From: Taxillus chinensis
Lineage: Eukaryota > Streptophyta > Magnoliopsida > Santalales > Loranthaceae
Length of the DNA stretch: 64,000 nucleotides
Reading direction: 5' to 3'
Assembly (NCBI GenBank): GCA_023512835.1
Contig: CM042090.1
Span: 55,229,865 to 55,293,864, forward strand
Below, piece by piece: positions 45,542 through 57,391 of the stretch (positions within the stretch are counted from its first letter, which is position 1; every line of letters begins with the position of its first letter). Under the pieces are notes generated by a model. It searched no databases. It saw nothing but the letters and a program-made list of their open reading frames with translations, and was not told the DNA's origin. The translations under genes and the position numbers were made by a program.

Positions 45542-47053
45542 TGACAGACAAGATTTTTAGCCTCTCTAAAAGAGCTAGCTAATGTCGTTAAATCTCTCTT
45601 CAAAATAATAAATTCCCTAAGTTTGCACTAAAAGAATAGCAGCAAGAAAGGGGTCGAACCCACAGGGATTAACCTAGTTCTCTAGTTCTCAAATCAAATC
45701 ACCCAATTACTCTTGTTCTATAAAATGTCTTGGCAAAAAGTTTTCTTTTTTAAACTAAAGATCTAATTTTTATGTGATTTTCTGAATAAACAAAGAAAGT
45801 AAACTGATTTTAGGATTAAGTTTCAAGGATTAAAAGCATTTAGGGTCACAATTTCACCTCCTTATGTTATCTCTACTGGTTCATGGTATTAGGGTTGTCT
45901 GATTGAAAACATGCTAAACATAAGCCAAGGACAACAAATGGTCATTGAGGTCCTTTTAAGAGTTGTATGCCAGAATGTTCATCTAAACACACAAACATGC
46001 AAAGCCAATAAATCATACTTGCAAAAGGATAATGATCACACCAATTACAAATAAGTTATGAATCTCAATCCGCCCCAGACTAGGGCTAAGAATACCAAGG
46101 TGTACATCCAAAGATAGAACTTAAGAACAGATTCATAAAACATGCAAAACTTCAATCATCCAAACCCAATATTCATAAACACAAAGAAAGCAACAAGGGG
46201 GCTACATTGCTCCCCTAGATTAAAAGAACTACTCACGCATGATTACAAGCAAAACCATAGCAGAAAAGCTAAACATCTTCTTCTTGATCACACGCACAGC
46301 AAAGCTTCAAATCCAAGCTCCAAAATCCGCGACGGCTGCTGCGACGGCTGCTCTCCTAGGTCAAGGAGCACCTCCAAGTCGTGGAGCCTCTCTCTCTCTC
46401 TAAAAACGTGTAGGGGGGTTTTGCATAGATAGCAGAGGCGTGGAGGCTTGTATTTATAGAGTTTGGATGGGCTTTGAGGTGTGTAACCTAGCCCACTTAT
46501 CAAAACGGCGTAGTTTTGATAAGTAACACTCGAAACATTAAAAACTCTATCTTCCATCCACAATTTGGACTTGGGCCTTCAGGAACAAATGATCAGCATG
46601 GAAAAACGATTGGATCGGTCCAAAAATATCTCTGCACGCCAATTTGCACGTGATATGGTGAATTCACGTGCACCTCCAAATCAGCTCAAACTTCTCCCCA
46701 AGCTTCCTTGCATCATGTAGAGGCCTGAGAGGCAAAAATAGGCTTGCACGTGAATTGGGTGAATTCACGTGCAGATCCAAATCAGCTCCAAATGCTCTGA
46801 AATTTCTGTGGTAGGTAGAGGACATCATTCCAAGCAACTTTGCTTCTTGCACGCCAATTGTTTGAGGCCATCTACTATGTCAAAAGTGAGGTCCAAAACC
46901 TGCCAAAACAGCTTAAAAACGCATGTATTTGCAACTAGCATCTTCCTAGGGGTTAGAGCAAATATATATGAAATATGAAGCAATAAGGCTCTAATCATGC
47001 TCTTAAACATCCTACATAAACACTATAATAATGGCATAAAATGCACGTTATCA
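45542..47053 (-). repeat. 3' LTR of element E
   Basis: It is 1512 bp, TGACAGACAAGA to CACGTTATCA on +. On the coding strand it carries CACGTG-AATT repeats (46630-46860), one dyad (about 46499-46520), TATA (about 46450-46458, TATAAATAC) and a GA tract. The array includes the near-perfect inverted repeat GCACGTGAATT-n5-AATTCACGTGC (46745-46771). Confidence 0.92.
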
Positions 47054-48608
47054 AATACACCACACTTGAACCATTGCTTGTCCTCAAGCAAAAACATACA
47101 AGCATGCAAAAATAAAATAAACACGCAGTCAAACGGAAGAAAAATAAAATAACAATCAAGGAGAATCATGGTTTCCTAAGCATGCAACTCTATCATGATG
47201 AAATGGGAATTTAAGCATCAAAATGAGTCATAACTTAGTTCATTCATGTCCATATCCCTAGTCCAACAACCATGCAATATCTCCACTTAAATTTCAGATA
47301 TGAGCAAGCAATCCATGATAAAATAGCACCTAGTTTCCCTTTAAGTTCTTACCAAGGATAAGCAGCCTCACTCAAATATAATAATTCTCAAGCCCAATAC
47401 CTATCAATGAACAATGGATGGAAAACTCTATCTCTACACTTGCCATCAGCTATTGATTAAGTACTTGCCAAGCAATCATGAGAGTTCCCTATTGTGCTCA
47501 TCAAAGAAAACACACTCTCTATTCTACTTTATTTGAACTCACACGCTAGTCTAAACTCAATAAACTCACACTCTATTCTAATAATTGATAAAACAAAACA
47601 TGAGCCAAAGAATTAAGCTCAACACTCTCAAAACAAAACACAATTCAGCCAATGTGGCTTCACATAAATAATCACACATAAACATCAAGCCAGTGTGGCA
47701 TTTATTCTGAATTTTTTTTTCTCTTTTTTTCTGTTTTTTTTTAAGTAATAACCTTACAAGGTTGCATTTTATGCTCTCCCTTGATGGATCATTCACTCTT
47801 TTTTTTTTACTCACATAACACATAAATGAGACTGATTTTTCTGATGTATGCCCCTTGCCATTTTGCTACATAAGGAGAGACAGAAATTCATTGATGTCTC
47901 ACATCCCATTTCCCAATTAAGTGATGGCTTTTTCACATTCCATATCACAGCCTTTTCCAATAATACCTCATAATAAAGAAAAGAATGCAAAGACAGTCAC
48001 AGTGACTTAGAGGTCTTGCATCCTAACTCCACACACCAAACACTGAGCACTAATAAGTAATCACATGCTTACTTGACTCCTACCATTAAATAACCAATGT
48101 TGAATGCAAGATGAGTAGCAAATCAAACTATTACCCATACCCTAAATGTCACTCAAGGGCTAAAAAGAAGCTGTTCTCATTTTGCATTTCTGTTTCACTC
48201 AACTTTAAGGGTTACTTAGGTCTATCATAGCATTTCATACTCAGCTAATATTCAAAACTCAGCTCCAAAAACATGGTGATATCATTCAAGAGATATAGAC
48301 ATGATTAAACCAATTCAGAGCACATTTTAACTACTTTAACACCCTTATCACAACATGATACTAATGTGGCATAAAAATTAAATTTTTAAGCCAAAATTGC
48401 ATACTTAATATCCATGCTTCCACAAGCAAATCATTCAAGCAAACAACTCAAACAATCATGCAACTAAAAACAGTTTTTTTTTTTAAATTATAAATAAAAC
48501 ATGCAATCACAACATAAAAGACAAGCAAGTGGCTCAAGTCACTCCCCATATACCACACTTAAAATATGCTATGTCCGCATGGCATAAAAGAAGGAGTAGG
48601 AAAAACAG
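47054..48608 (-). other. Noncoding 3' spacer of E
   Basis: It is homologous throughout to 9392-10881 in F and has no ORF. The tract AAGTGTGGTGTATT abuts the LTR (complement of 47054-47067). A near copy, AAGTGTGGTATATG, lies just after ORF3 (complement of 48547-48560). Confidence 0.65.
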
Positions 48609-50924
48609 TTACCCCTGGTTTGGTACACTGTAATAGTAGATGACATTGGCCACCATTCGTCGCACCTGAGCCACAAAGTCAGCCGACGTCTCGCCGCGCA
48701 CTTCCCAATTTTCCTTCCCTTGCAGAATACCCATCATGTAGTAGCAAACAAAGATCCCACAGCTGAATTGGTCAGGCTGTTGGGGAATTTGCATTTCATG
48801 GTAGTGAATAAGAGGGAGCTTGTCCGCCAACAAGCCTTCTTTGATCATTGCCACTTTCATGCGTTTGATGAACCCATGCACTAACTGTCTTTTCCGTCTA
48901 GCAAACCCTTCGCCTTGGCTTGGATCATATAGCACAGCATGGCCTACATCCAGATTCACACGGACAAGTACATAGTGGCGGTCAATGTGCACCGGAATCA
49001 GCACCTCATGCATACCATGCCAAGGGCGGTGCCCTTCATTCTCTCCATTAATGCGTTGGCGCCACACCTCTTCGGACAAGGGTTGATTGAAAAGCTCACA
49101 CAGCATGATGGAAGTGTACCCAGCTAAGGGGTAATTATGAGGCTCAGCCTCCACTACATACCGCATGGTCCGGCAGAAGAGGTCTATCTCGTCGGCATAG
49201 AGATATTCATTCTCTGAGATCCTCTTCAAGCTAAAAGGAGTGAAGATATCATTATCCCGTATAAATCGAGCCCTATGACCTGTGGAATTGATGAATTCTT
49301 CAAATGCTGCTTGGCTCTCTTCAGACGATAAAGCTGGATTAATGATTAAATGAACAGGAGGGCCAAGTAGATCTTCAGGTTCAGCAGGCATGTATGCACC
49401 CCAAGATACTGGAAGTATAGTAGGCACCAGGGCCTGAGAATATGCAGGATCTGTAAAAGGCTGGAAGGGTGAATACCCTGCTGCTGGCTCTGCCTCCTCT
49501 TGAGGTTGATAGTAAGATGGCTGAGCTGAAGGTTCTGGTTGAGGTGGATCTGCCTGGGCTGGATAAGCATCTTCAGGGGATGGAGAGGGTTCTTCATCAG
49601 ATATCTCCACTATAGGAGAACGTTTTGAGGCTTTCCTCTTGCTCAAAGCCTTCCAGATTTTGCCTAGGAGGCCCTTGACTTCTTTATTGTCCTTCTTTAG
49701 GGCTTCCACCTCGCGCTGGGTTCTGGCATTGGCCTCCCTGAGCTGCTGTGTTTCTTGCCTCCAAGCTTCGATAGATGCAGCAGGAGGAGCTTCTGGGGCC
49801 TCCCATGCTCTAGGTGATGCATGAGCAGCTACATCTGGGGCCTCCCATGCTCTGGTTCTAGGTTGTGAAGTAGCTTGTTGGTCTCCAGAGATGAGTGCCA
49901 TTAATTCTTCAAATTGGGCATTAGTGATGTGCCCATTAGTGACTGCCCAATTGATGACCTCCACTTCACTCACCACCTGCCCACTAATGCCTTGAAAGAA
50001 ATTGAAAATGTCTTCTTTGTGTACATTGAACTGCATGTACATGGCAGTGAGTCGGTATAGAGTCTGCTTCCTTTGATCCAAATGAGGAGAGGTCTCCCTT
50101 GCAAAGTCTGTGGATCGCTCCACATGAACACTGTGCCTAGCGGGCTGTGATGGAGGAGGAACATTGGTTGCCCAATGGCCTCTGGTACTGACCCCCAAAC
50201 CTCCTTCAGCTTGCAATACTCTTAACACCCAGTGAGAAGGAAAAGTAATGCTCTCCATGGAGGAAAATTGCAAAGCAGGCATGCTTTGAAATATCACACA
50301 CAAAATTCTGCCATTGATCTGCTTGGATGAGTTTTTCTTCCACCAGTTAAAAATGGTAGTGGCCCAATCCACATTTAGCATATGATCAATGCTATACATG
50401 AACTCCAGGTGTGGCTTAGGCACACTATCTAGCCCACTGGTCTGAATCAATAAGCATTTCCCTACCAGGTAAGCTAGGCATCTAAATTTTCCAACAAAAC
50501 CATTCTTGGTATACTGCCTTCGACTTTGAAATTTTCTAGCATAGTTACATGCAGTACCAAATTCTCCTAGGCTTAGCTGAGGGAAACTATTACTGGGTTC
50601 AGGGAGGTTAAAGCAATTTCTAATAATATCAGGGGTTATTCTGACATAAACCCCTTGCACAACCCCTATCAGTTCATCCTCATTCCCAGAGACAGATGCA
50701 TAGAAGTCTTGTAAGGCAGAATAGGAAATAGCTGGCTGGGCAGATACTAACCTTTGTAATCCCAGAGTTTGAATTTTAACAGCCACCTCTCTAGCCCAGC
50801 CCAGCTCTGAAGCCTCCAAAGCCTGTATATCAAGAGCATGCCCCAAGAGTATCTCCTCCTCAGTTTGGCTATCAGCACTAGGTGAGTGCACCTCCTCCTG
50901 GCCAGTCCTCCTTGTGCGCACCAT
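48609..50924 (-). CDS. ORF3: 771-aa protein with C-terminal ULP1/SENP-like cysteine protease
   Basis: A continuous 771-codon frame starts with ATG at 50924. Residues 1-335 form a domain I cannot name; its blocks TKNGFVGKFRCLAYLVGKCL and FMYSIDHMLNVDW are conserved in F. A coiled coil (about 384-430), a basic cluster (KRKASKR, 429-435), a SUMO-interaction-like IVEISDEE (438-445) and a Pro/Glu-rich linker follow. Residues 520-771 match clan CE (C48) peptidases: His650 (RHYVLV), Asp667 (LYDPS), Gln716 and Cys722 (PQQPDQFSCGIF). The His-Asp spacing is 17 and Gln-Cys 6, as in SENP/Ulp1. Such enzymes cleave SUMO or related modifiers. There is no signal peptide or membrane segment, so an envelope role is unlikely. 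It could act on SUMO conjugates or on the element's own proteins; that is inference. Confidence 0.8.
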   Translation of the reverse strand: MVRTRRTGQEEVHSPSADSQTEEEILLGHALDIQALEASELGWAREVAVKIQTLGLQRLVSAQPAISYSALQDFYASVSGNEDELIGVVQGVYVRITPDIIRNCFNLPEPSNSFPQLSLGEFGTACNYARKFQSRRQYTKNGFVGKFRCLAYLVGKCLLIQTSGLDSVPKPHLEFMYSIDHMLNVDWATTIFNWWKKNSSKQINGRILCVIFQSMPALQFSSMESITFPSHWVLRVLQAEGGLGVSTRGHWATNVPPPSQPARHSVHVERSTDFARETSPHLDQRKQTLYRLTAMYMQFNVHKEDIFNFFQGISGQVVSEVEVINWAVTNGHITNAQFEELMALISGDQQATSQPRTRAWEAPDVAAHASPRAWEAPEAPPAASIEAWRQETQQLREANARTQREVEALKKDNKEVKGLLGKIWKALSKRKASKRSPIVEISDEEPSPSPEDAYPAQADPPQPEPSAQPSYYQPQEEAEPAAGYSPFQPFTDPAYSQALVPTILPVSWGAYMPAEPEDLLGPPVHLIINPALSSEESQAAFEEFINSTGHRARFIRDNDIFTPFSLKRISENEYLYADEIDLFCRTMRYVVEAEPHNYPLAGYTSIMLCELFNQPLSEEVWRQRINGENEGHRPWHGMHEVLIPVHIDRHYVLVRVNLDVGHAVLYDPSQGEGFARRKRQLVHGFIKRMKVAMIKEGLLADKLPLIHYHEMQIPQQPDQFSCGIFVCYYMMGILQGKENWEVRGETSADFVAQVRRMVANVIYYYSVPNQG

Positions 50925-51530
50925 CTTTGGAATGAGAAGATAAAAGCAAAGAGCTGAAAACTGAAGAGCAAGAGAGCAAAAGGGCAGAGCTTCTCTAATA
51001 CTCAGATCTGGAGTGATTTTGGTGTGGAAGCCTTTGAAGATGGCCTCCCTTTATATAGCGTGCAGAAGGAAAGATGCTCCAATTAGCGTGATACACGTGC
51101 CCCTAACTTTTCAGAGTGTTCTGACCAAAATACCCTCTGCACGTGAATTGGCTGAAATGGTGTGCAGGTCAGAATCGTCCTAAACTTTGGTGGTGGGTCC
51201 CCCTTGAGCTGGCAAGCAATAGCCCCTTCTGCACGTGAATTGTGGGAAGCTTCTAGGAGGGCTAAAATCGGTATTTTGCATTTTTGGGCCTCCATATGAC
51301 AGCTAGAAATTCGCGTGCAAGAGTAAACGTGATTCACATGGTCTTCATCTACCATTCCAGAAAGTTACAGCTCAAAAGGAGGTGCACGTGAATTGGGCAA
51401 TTCACGTGCAAATTCACGTTCAGGCCCAAACTGGCCCAAATTTCTCCACTGAGTTGATTATGCATTATGGACCATCTTTAACTCTTGCACGTGAATTGTT
51501 TGAGCCCATCTTCAAGCACTTTTGGGCTTC
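50925..51530 (-). promoter_or_regulatory. Putative ORF3 promoter with CACGTG array (E)
   Basis: On the minus strand, GCACGTGAATT-type motifs occur at about 51140, 51231, 51383, 51400 and 51488 (+ coordinates). A TATA box, CTATATAAAG at about 51050-51059, stands about 130 bp before the ORF3 ATG. One array member is an inverted repeat, GCACGTGAATT-n3-CAATTCACGTGC. The same layout with CACGCC in place of most CACGTG stands before ORF3 in F. The array resembles the U3 arrays in the LTRs of E, A and C. Confidence 0.5.
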
Positions 51531-51772
51531 ACTTGCTCCTTGACTTTGACTTTAAAAACAATTCCACAAGTTCAGGACCCAAAAATTTTCTCATCCTGCA
51601 CATGGTTAGTTAAGAAAGGAGCAAAGTCTCCTGCACAATGGTTAGCTTGCAAACAAATTTATTGAATAAAATAAATAAAAGAAATAACATAAAATAAAAC
51701 ATAGCAATAAACATTGGGTTGCCTCCCAACCAGCGCTTTATTTAAAGTCTGTAGCTAGACTTGCAGTTATGA
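51531..51772 (-). other. Post-integrase spacer of E with hairpin motif
   Basis: AT-rich. GGTTGGGAGGCAACCC in antisense lies at about 51717-51732, as in F. No ORF. Confidence 0.65.
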
Positions 51773-52978
51773 TCAAGCAATGGTGAAAGAGAGGGAATCA
51801 ACTATCTCCCTCTGAGTTGAATCAAAGTAAGGTTTCAGCCTATTGCCATTCACCCAAAATTTCTTGCCATCTACAGCTTGGAGCTCAAAGCTCCCATATG
51901 GCTTCTTATCAACTATCACAAAAGGTCCCATCCACTTGGACCTTAATTTGCCAGGAAATAACATCAACCTTGTGTTAAATAGAAGAACTTTCTGTCCTAA
52001 GGTTAAAGGTTCATTGTTGAGTTGCCTATCATGCCATTTCTTAGTTCTTTCTTTGTAAAATTTAGCACTATCATAGGCATCCAACCTAAGCTCATCTAAC
52101 TCAATTAATTGAGTCATCCTAAGTTCCTTGATCTCTTGTGGGTTGAAATTTAACTTCTTCAAGGCCCAATGAGCCTTGTGTTCAAGTTCCACAGGCAAGT
52201 GACATGCCTTACCATATAGAATACGGTAAGGTGACATCCCAATGGGAGTCTTGTAAGCTGTCCTATATGCCCATAAGGCTTCATCAAGCCTTTGAGACCA
52301 ATCTTTCCTATTGGCTCCAACAGTTTTCTCTAAAATGGCCTTAATCTCCTTGTTGGACACTTCTGCTTGTCCATTAGCTTGTGGGTGGTAAGCTAAAGAC
52401 TTCCTATGAGTGACACCATACTTGTTCAATAATTTATCAAACAATTTATTGCAGAAATGACTACCCTCATCACTGATTATAGCCCTTGGTGTCCCAAAAC
52501 GGCTAAAGATGTTCCTAGTAAGGAAGTGAGTCACAACCATAGCATCATTCACTCTAGTAGGAATAGCTTCTACCCACTTAGACACATAATCCATAGCAAG
52601 CAAAATGTATGAATACCCATCAGAATTGGGGAAGGGCCCCATGAAGTCAATGCCCCAAATGTCAAAAATTTCAACTGGAAGAATTCCAGTTAATGGCATC
52701 TCATTTTTCCTAGATAGACCACCTACCCTTTGACATCTATCACACTTTTTGATGTAGACATAGGTGTCTTTTACCATGTGAGGCCAATAAAAGCCACACT
52801 GCATGATCTTAGCCACAGTTCTTTGCACCCCAAAGTGGCCCCCATAATGTGATGCATGACAATGATGTATTATGTCATCTACCTCCTCCTCAAGGACACA
52901 CTTTCTTATGATTTGGTCTGGACACCTCCTATAAAGAATTGGGTCTTCCCAAATGTATTTCCTAGCATCCACTACCAA
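51773..52978 (-). CDS. Athila integrase (E), intact 401-aa frame
   Basis: The frame opens at a TTG codon and has no ATG of its own, because it is the 3' part of the gag-pol polyprotein. The zinc finger HHCC is complete (His44, His48, Cys79, Cys82). The catalytic residues are Asp111 (WGIDFMGPF), Asp170 (ISDEGSHF) and Glu206 (ANGQAEVSN), with DD35E spacing. The C-terminal DNA-binding region ([17 protein letters not shown]) is present and ends at 51773. No chromodomain is seen, as expected for Athila. A one-base difference near 52980 puts it out of phase with RNase H. It is the best-preserved enzyme part of the window. Confidence 0.9.
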   Translation of the reverse strand: MVVDARKYIWEDPILYRRCPDQIIRKCVLEEEVDDIIHHCHASHYGGHFGVQRTVAKIMQCGFYWPHMVKDTYVYIKKCDRCQRVGGLSRKNEMPLTGILPVEIFDIWGIDFMGPFPNSDGYSYILLAMDYVSKWVEAIPTRVNDAMVVTHFLTRNIFSRFGTPRAIISDEGSHFCNKLFDKLLNKYGVTHRKSLAYHPQANGQAEVSNKEIKAILEKTVGANRKDWSQRLDEALWAYRTAYKTPIGMSPYRILYGKACHLPVELEHKAHWALKKLNFNPQEIKELRMTQLIELDELRLDAYDSAKFYKERTKKWHDRQLNNEPLTLGQKVLLFNTRLMLFPGKLRSKWMGPFVIVDKKPYGSFELQAVDGKKFWVNGNRLKPYFDSTQREIVDSLSFTIA

Positions 52979-54422
52979 TTTCTTTCTCCTGGTGGTAGTC
53001 TAACCGTTTGGGTATGAACCCAGGTGGCTAAATAATTTGCTATGTCAACAAACCAAGGAAGATGATGCACCTCAAACAACTTCTCATCAGGAAAGTCATC
53101 TACAATGGGTAGAGACTTAGGTGCATTCTCCACACGGGAGAGGTGATCAGCCACGGAATTTAGGGCTCCCTTTGTGTCTCTAATTTCAAGGTCAAATTCT
53201 GTAAGAGGAGAACCCATCTAATCAAGCGTGGCTTAGCTTCTTTTTTAGCAAACAAATATTTCAACGCAGCATGATCAGTATAAACAATTACTTTAGACCC
53301 CAAAAGGTAGGGTCTAAACTTGTTGCACCATAAACCACAGCTAAGAACTCTTTCTCGGTGGTGGTATAGTTCCGTTGAGCATCATCTAAGGTCTTACTAG
53401 CATAGTAAATGACCCTAAACACCTTTTCTCGCCTTTGCCCTCGGACTACCCCCACAAAGATAATCACTCGCATCGCACATTAGCTCAAAAGGTTGAGCCC
53501 AGTCGGGTGTGACTATAACAGGTGCGATGACTAACTTACCCTTGAGGATGTTAAAAGCCTCTAAGCAATCTTCATTAAACTCAAAGCTTGTGTCTTTTTC
53601 TAACAACCTACTCATGGGTTTTGCAATTTTTGAGAAGTCCTTAATGAATCTCCTATAAAAGCCAGCATGGCCAAGGAAACTTCTCACTCCTTTTTCATTA
53701 GTTGGAGGTGGCAGAGTCTCAATAGTGGAGATTTTTGCCTTGTCTACCTCCAAACCATGTGCAGACACCCCGTGCCCTAGAACTATCCCCTCGGTTACCA
53801 TGAAATGGCATTTCTCCCAATTTAGGACTAGTTCCTTCTCCTCACATCTCTCTAAGACCACATCTAGATTTTTCAAGCACCGTTGGTAGGAGGAACCAAA
53901 CACCGAGAAGTCATCCATGAAGACCTCCATGATCTCCTCAACCAAACCCTGAAAAATAGCCATCATACACCTTTGAAAGGTGGCAGGGGCATTACAAAGC
54001 CCAAATGGCATTCTCCTAAATGCAAATGTGCCAAAAGGGCACGTGAAGGTGGTCTTTTCTTGGTCCTCGGGCTTAACCATGATCTGATTATACCCGGAAT
54101 AGCCATCTAAAAAGCAGTAGTGACTATAGCCAGCTAACCTATCCAACATTTGGTCAATGAAAGGAAGAGGAAAATGATCCTTCCTAGTGGCCTTGTTCAG
54201 CTTCCTATAGTCAACACACACTCTCCACCCCGTCACGGTGCGAGATGGGATCAATTCATTTTTCTCATTCTTAATCACAATCATGCCCCCTTTCTTGGGC
54301 ACAACATGCAATGGACTCACCCACTCACTATCGAAGTAGCATAAATTATACCCGCATTTTTCCATTTTAAAATTTCTTTTCTAACAACTTCTTTCATAGC
54401 AGGGTTTAATCTTCTTTGTCTT
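52979..54422 (-). pseudogene. Athila RT and RNase H (E), frameshifted
   Basis: RT is in the minus-strand frame 53415-54365, with [46 protein letters not shown] and active site FMDD (about 53910-53921). RNase H is divided over two further frames (53288-53473, with ASKTLDDAQ; 52972-53217, with [21 protein letters not shown]). Differences from F are single-base insertions near 53450, 53310, 53200 and 54400. All RT motifs are present, so the copy may have been damaged only lately. Confidence 0.87.
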
Positions 54423-55889
54423 TCAACAGATGGGTTTAAAATCATCATTCATCAAAATCTTATGCATGCAAATCCCTGGACTAATACCCCTAATGTCTTC
54501 AATGTTCCATCCTAGGGCCTTTTTGTGTTTCCTAAGGACTTCTAACAATTGAGTACACTCCACATCATTCAAATTAGAAGCAACAATGACAGGGAATTGA
54601 TTTGTAGAGTCTAGAAATTCATACCTTAGGTGTCCAGGCAGCTCCTTCAGTTCTGGAGCTGGATGCACGTCATCTTCTTTCTCCTCCTCAGCTTGCTCCA
54701 AAGAGTTTGTAGTTTGCTCATCTTTCTCAGCCGTCAAGTACATCTCTTCATCTTGTTGAGCTTCTATAAGCTGAAGGGCTTCATCATTGGTGGTGGTAAT
54801 TTCTTCTGCCAAGTAATCTTCCACCAATTCCTCAAGGTCTTCAACCCAAAGGCAATCCTCCTCCTCATGACCTTGCAGAGCCTTCCCCATGTGGAAGACT
54901 AAGGTCTCCTCATTAATTCTCAGAGTAAGCTGCCCTTGAGCAACATCAATCAATGCACAACCCGTTCTGAGAAACAGTCTTCCAAGGAGTAGCTGAACTC
55001 CTCTATCTTCTTCCATCTCCAAAACAACAAAATCCGCTGGAAATATGAAGGAGCCCACTTTAACTAGCACATCTTCAATGATTCCTTCAGGTCTTCCAGT
55101 GGACCGGTCTGCGAACTGCAATGATATGGAAGTGGGCTTCATGCCCTTAAGCCCAAGCTGCTTGTACAAAGCAAAGGAAATCAAATTGATGCTGGCCCCT
55201 AAATCACATAGGGCCTGCTGCTGCGGTGCATTGCCAATCACACAAGGGAGATTAAAGCTGCCCGGATCTTTATGCTTGATGGGCAAACTCGTTGAACAAC
55301 ACTTGCTCACCTCGTTAGTGACTGCCACCGTCTCATGATCCCCATATTTCCTCTTCTTTGTCACAAAATCTTTGATGTATTTTCTGTACCTAGGCATCTG
55401 CTCCAAAACTTCCACAAATGGAATGTTAATCTCAAGCTTCTTGAACAAACTCAGGAAGCGCTCATACTCTTCTTCAACCCTCTGGTTCCTCAGCCTCTGA
55501 GGAAATGGCATAGTAGGCCTGAGCTCTTGCCTTTGTTCTTCAGCTATTCTGTCTTGACTCAGCTGCTTGTCCTTCTTCTCTTGCACTCTTTCTTCAGCTT
55601 TATCTGATTTTCCTTGGTCATCAGCTTCCAAGGGTCTGCTTTGTTCTTCTGGAATTGCCTTCTTCTTAGGCTCTTCAGCTTCATTCAGTGTCTTCCCGCT
55701 CCTTAGAGTTATAGCCTTGCAACTCTCCTTGGGGTTCACCTCAGTGTCACTTGGAAAAGTATTGGTTGACACCCCTTGATTTACATTCTGAGCCAAACTC
55801 ACAAGCAGCTTTTCTATATTCTTCATTGAAGATTCCATGGTGACTACCCTTTCCTCCAAACTATCCTCTCTTTTGGTTGGCTCATCCAC
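54423..55889 (-). pseudogene. Athila gag C-terminus and protease (E)
   Basis: This is a 488-codon open piece in the minus strand, parallel to F 920-2233 and beyond. The protease motif CDLGASINLISF is at about 55180-55215, and the LLGRLFL second motif has Pro changed to Leu (F: LLGRPFL). It runs through the linker that is interrupted by a stop in F, and ends at a one-base insertion (TGTTGA) near 54430 just before RT. Confidence 0.85.
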
Positions 55890-57191
55890 ATTCTGATATA
55901 CCCTTCCTCTTTGCTGTTGCGGCTGAGGCTGTTTCGCTCGAATCCTGGAGGTGGGTGTAAATAATTATCCGTAGCATACGGATTCGCTTCATCCCCGGGG
56001 GCACATATTTGTACTGAAATGAGGTATCTCCCCCTCGGTTCTGAGTTCTCCGAAATGGTTGAGATTGCTGCTGATTCTGGTTGTACCCTAGCTATTGTTG
56101 TTGAGGATAAAATTTCCTTTCTGGTACAAGCCCTTTCCTCCAACATAATTTGCTTCTTCAAGCTCCACTCCAGCCCGCTCAACTACCGGTAAAGCTTGTG
56201 ATCCTTCAACTTTAAAAGCCAATACTTCCATGCCTTTCACTAAAGCTTGAATCCGTGCTTGCACATCATTGGAAGAATTTTCAACTGAAGCAATCTTCTC
56301 CCTTGGCTTTGAAGTACGCACATTAGACCACTGCCAATCAGCTAATGACAACCTCTCCAAGAGCTCTGCTGCTGCGTCAGGCTCTAGATTCATCAAGCAT
56401 CCTCCAGCAGCTGCATTCACCTTGTCTTGTGAATGGGACTGAAGACCTGTGTAGAAAGATTCAATTTGAATCCACTGGGGCCTTCCATGATCAGGGCATC
56501 TTCTCACTAAGTCTTTGAAACGCTCCCAAGCTTCATGAAGAGTCTCCATCTCATCTTGCCTGAACCTGCTAATCTCTCCTCTTAGCTGGATCACCTTGGA
56601 AGGAGGGAAGTACTTTGACATGAACTTGGTCTCGCATCTCCTCCCAAGTGTTGATTGAACCTGTTGGCAGACTGTTGAACCAGCCAAGAGCTCTATCCCT
56701 TAAAGAGAAAGGGAAAAGCCTTAGCTTTATGGCCTCCTCCGACACATTGTTGATCTTGATGGTGTCACACACCTGGTAGAACCTCATCATATGCTGGTGT
56801 GGATCATCCACGGCTGTTCCTCCAAACGCGTTGTTGCTCACCATGTTGATCAATGCCGGCTTCAGCTCGAAGCTATTCGCTTGGACTCTTGTCTGCCAAA
56901 TCCCCAGAATAATGGTCCGACATCATCGGCCTCGCATAATCTAAGAAGGTTCGGGGCATAAACCTATTACCCTCTTCTTCTGGATATTGGCCATTGTAAT
57001 TGGCCCCTCCTTGCGGTGCACCACCATCAGGTCCGAGATCTGCCATCAGATCGCCTACGGATTGCTCTAAGCCTTGCAATGCTTCTTCAGCCTCACGTGC
57101 TGCTTCCCTAGCTGCTCTACGCCGAGCTCTGAACAACCTTTCAGGTTCCCGAGTAAATTGTATATCCTCCTCTCTTTGCATGCACAACTAG
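55890..57191 (-). pseudogene. Athila gag N-terminus (E), frameshifted
   Basis: The probable start is ATG at 57181 (complement), about 190 bp after the PBS, followed by an Arg/Ala/Glu-rich helix (RAARREAAREAEE type). Gag is then read in at least three frames: 56873-57187, 56569-56853 (with LRLFPFSLRDRALGWFNSLP, the capsid hallmark of Athila and related gypsy elements) and 56088-56687 (with FPPSKVIQLRGEISRFRQ). The C-terminal part is Gln/Asn-rich, as in F. Confidence 0.82.
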
Positions 57192-57370
57192 GAATCCTTG
57201 ATGTATGTTCCTGTAAAACAACAAGAACACACCCAGCAGCTCCGAACAATGCAAAATAAACAAATAAAGAACACAAAATAACAAAAAAGTAAAGACAAAA
57301 TAAAACACCAAGATCAGAATTCAAACAATTTCACTCAATGTTGATTTCTAAAAACTAGTTAACCGTTGAA

Positions 57371-57388
57371 TCCCCGGCAACGGCGCCA
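57371..57388 (-). other. Primer-binding site, Asp tRNA (E)
   Basis: TCCCCGGCAACGGCGCCA on + is the reverse complement of TGGCGCCGTTGCCGGGGA, which pairs with the 3' end of plant Asp tRNA. Athila elements characteristically use this primer. It lies three bases from the 5' LTR. Confidence 0.9.
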
Positions 57389-57391
57389 ATT

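Noticed and set aside
48609..50924. ORF3 as a retroviral envelope-type gene
   Set aside because: No signal peptide, transmembrane segment or furin-like site is visible. The C-terminus matches a cysteine protease instead.
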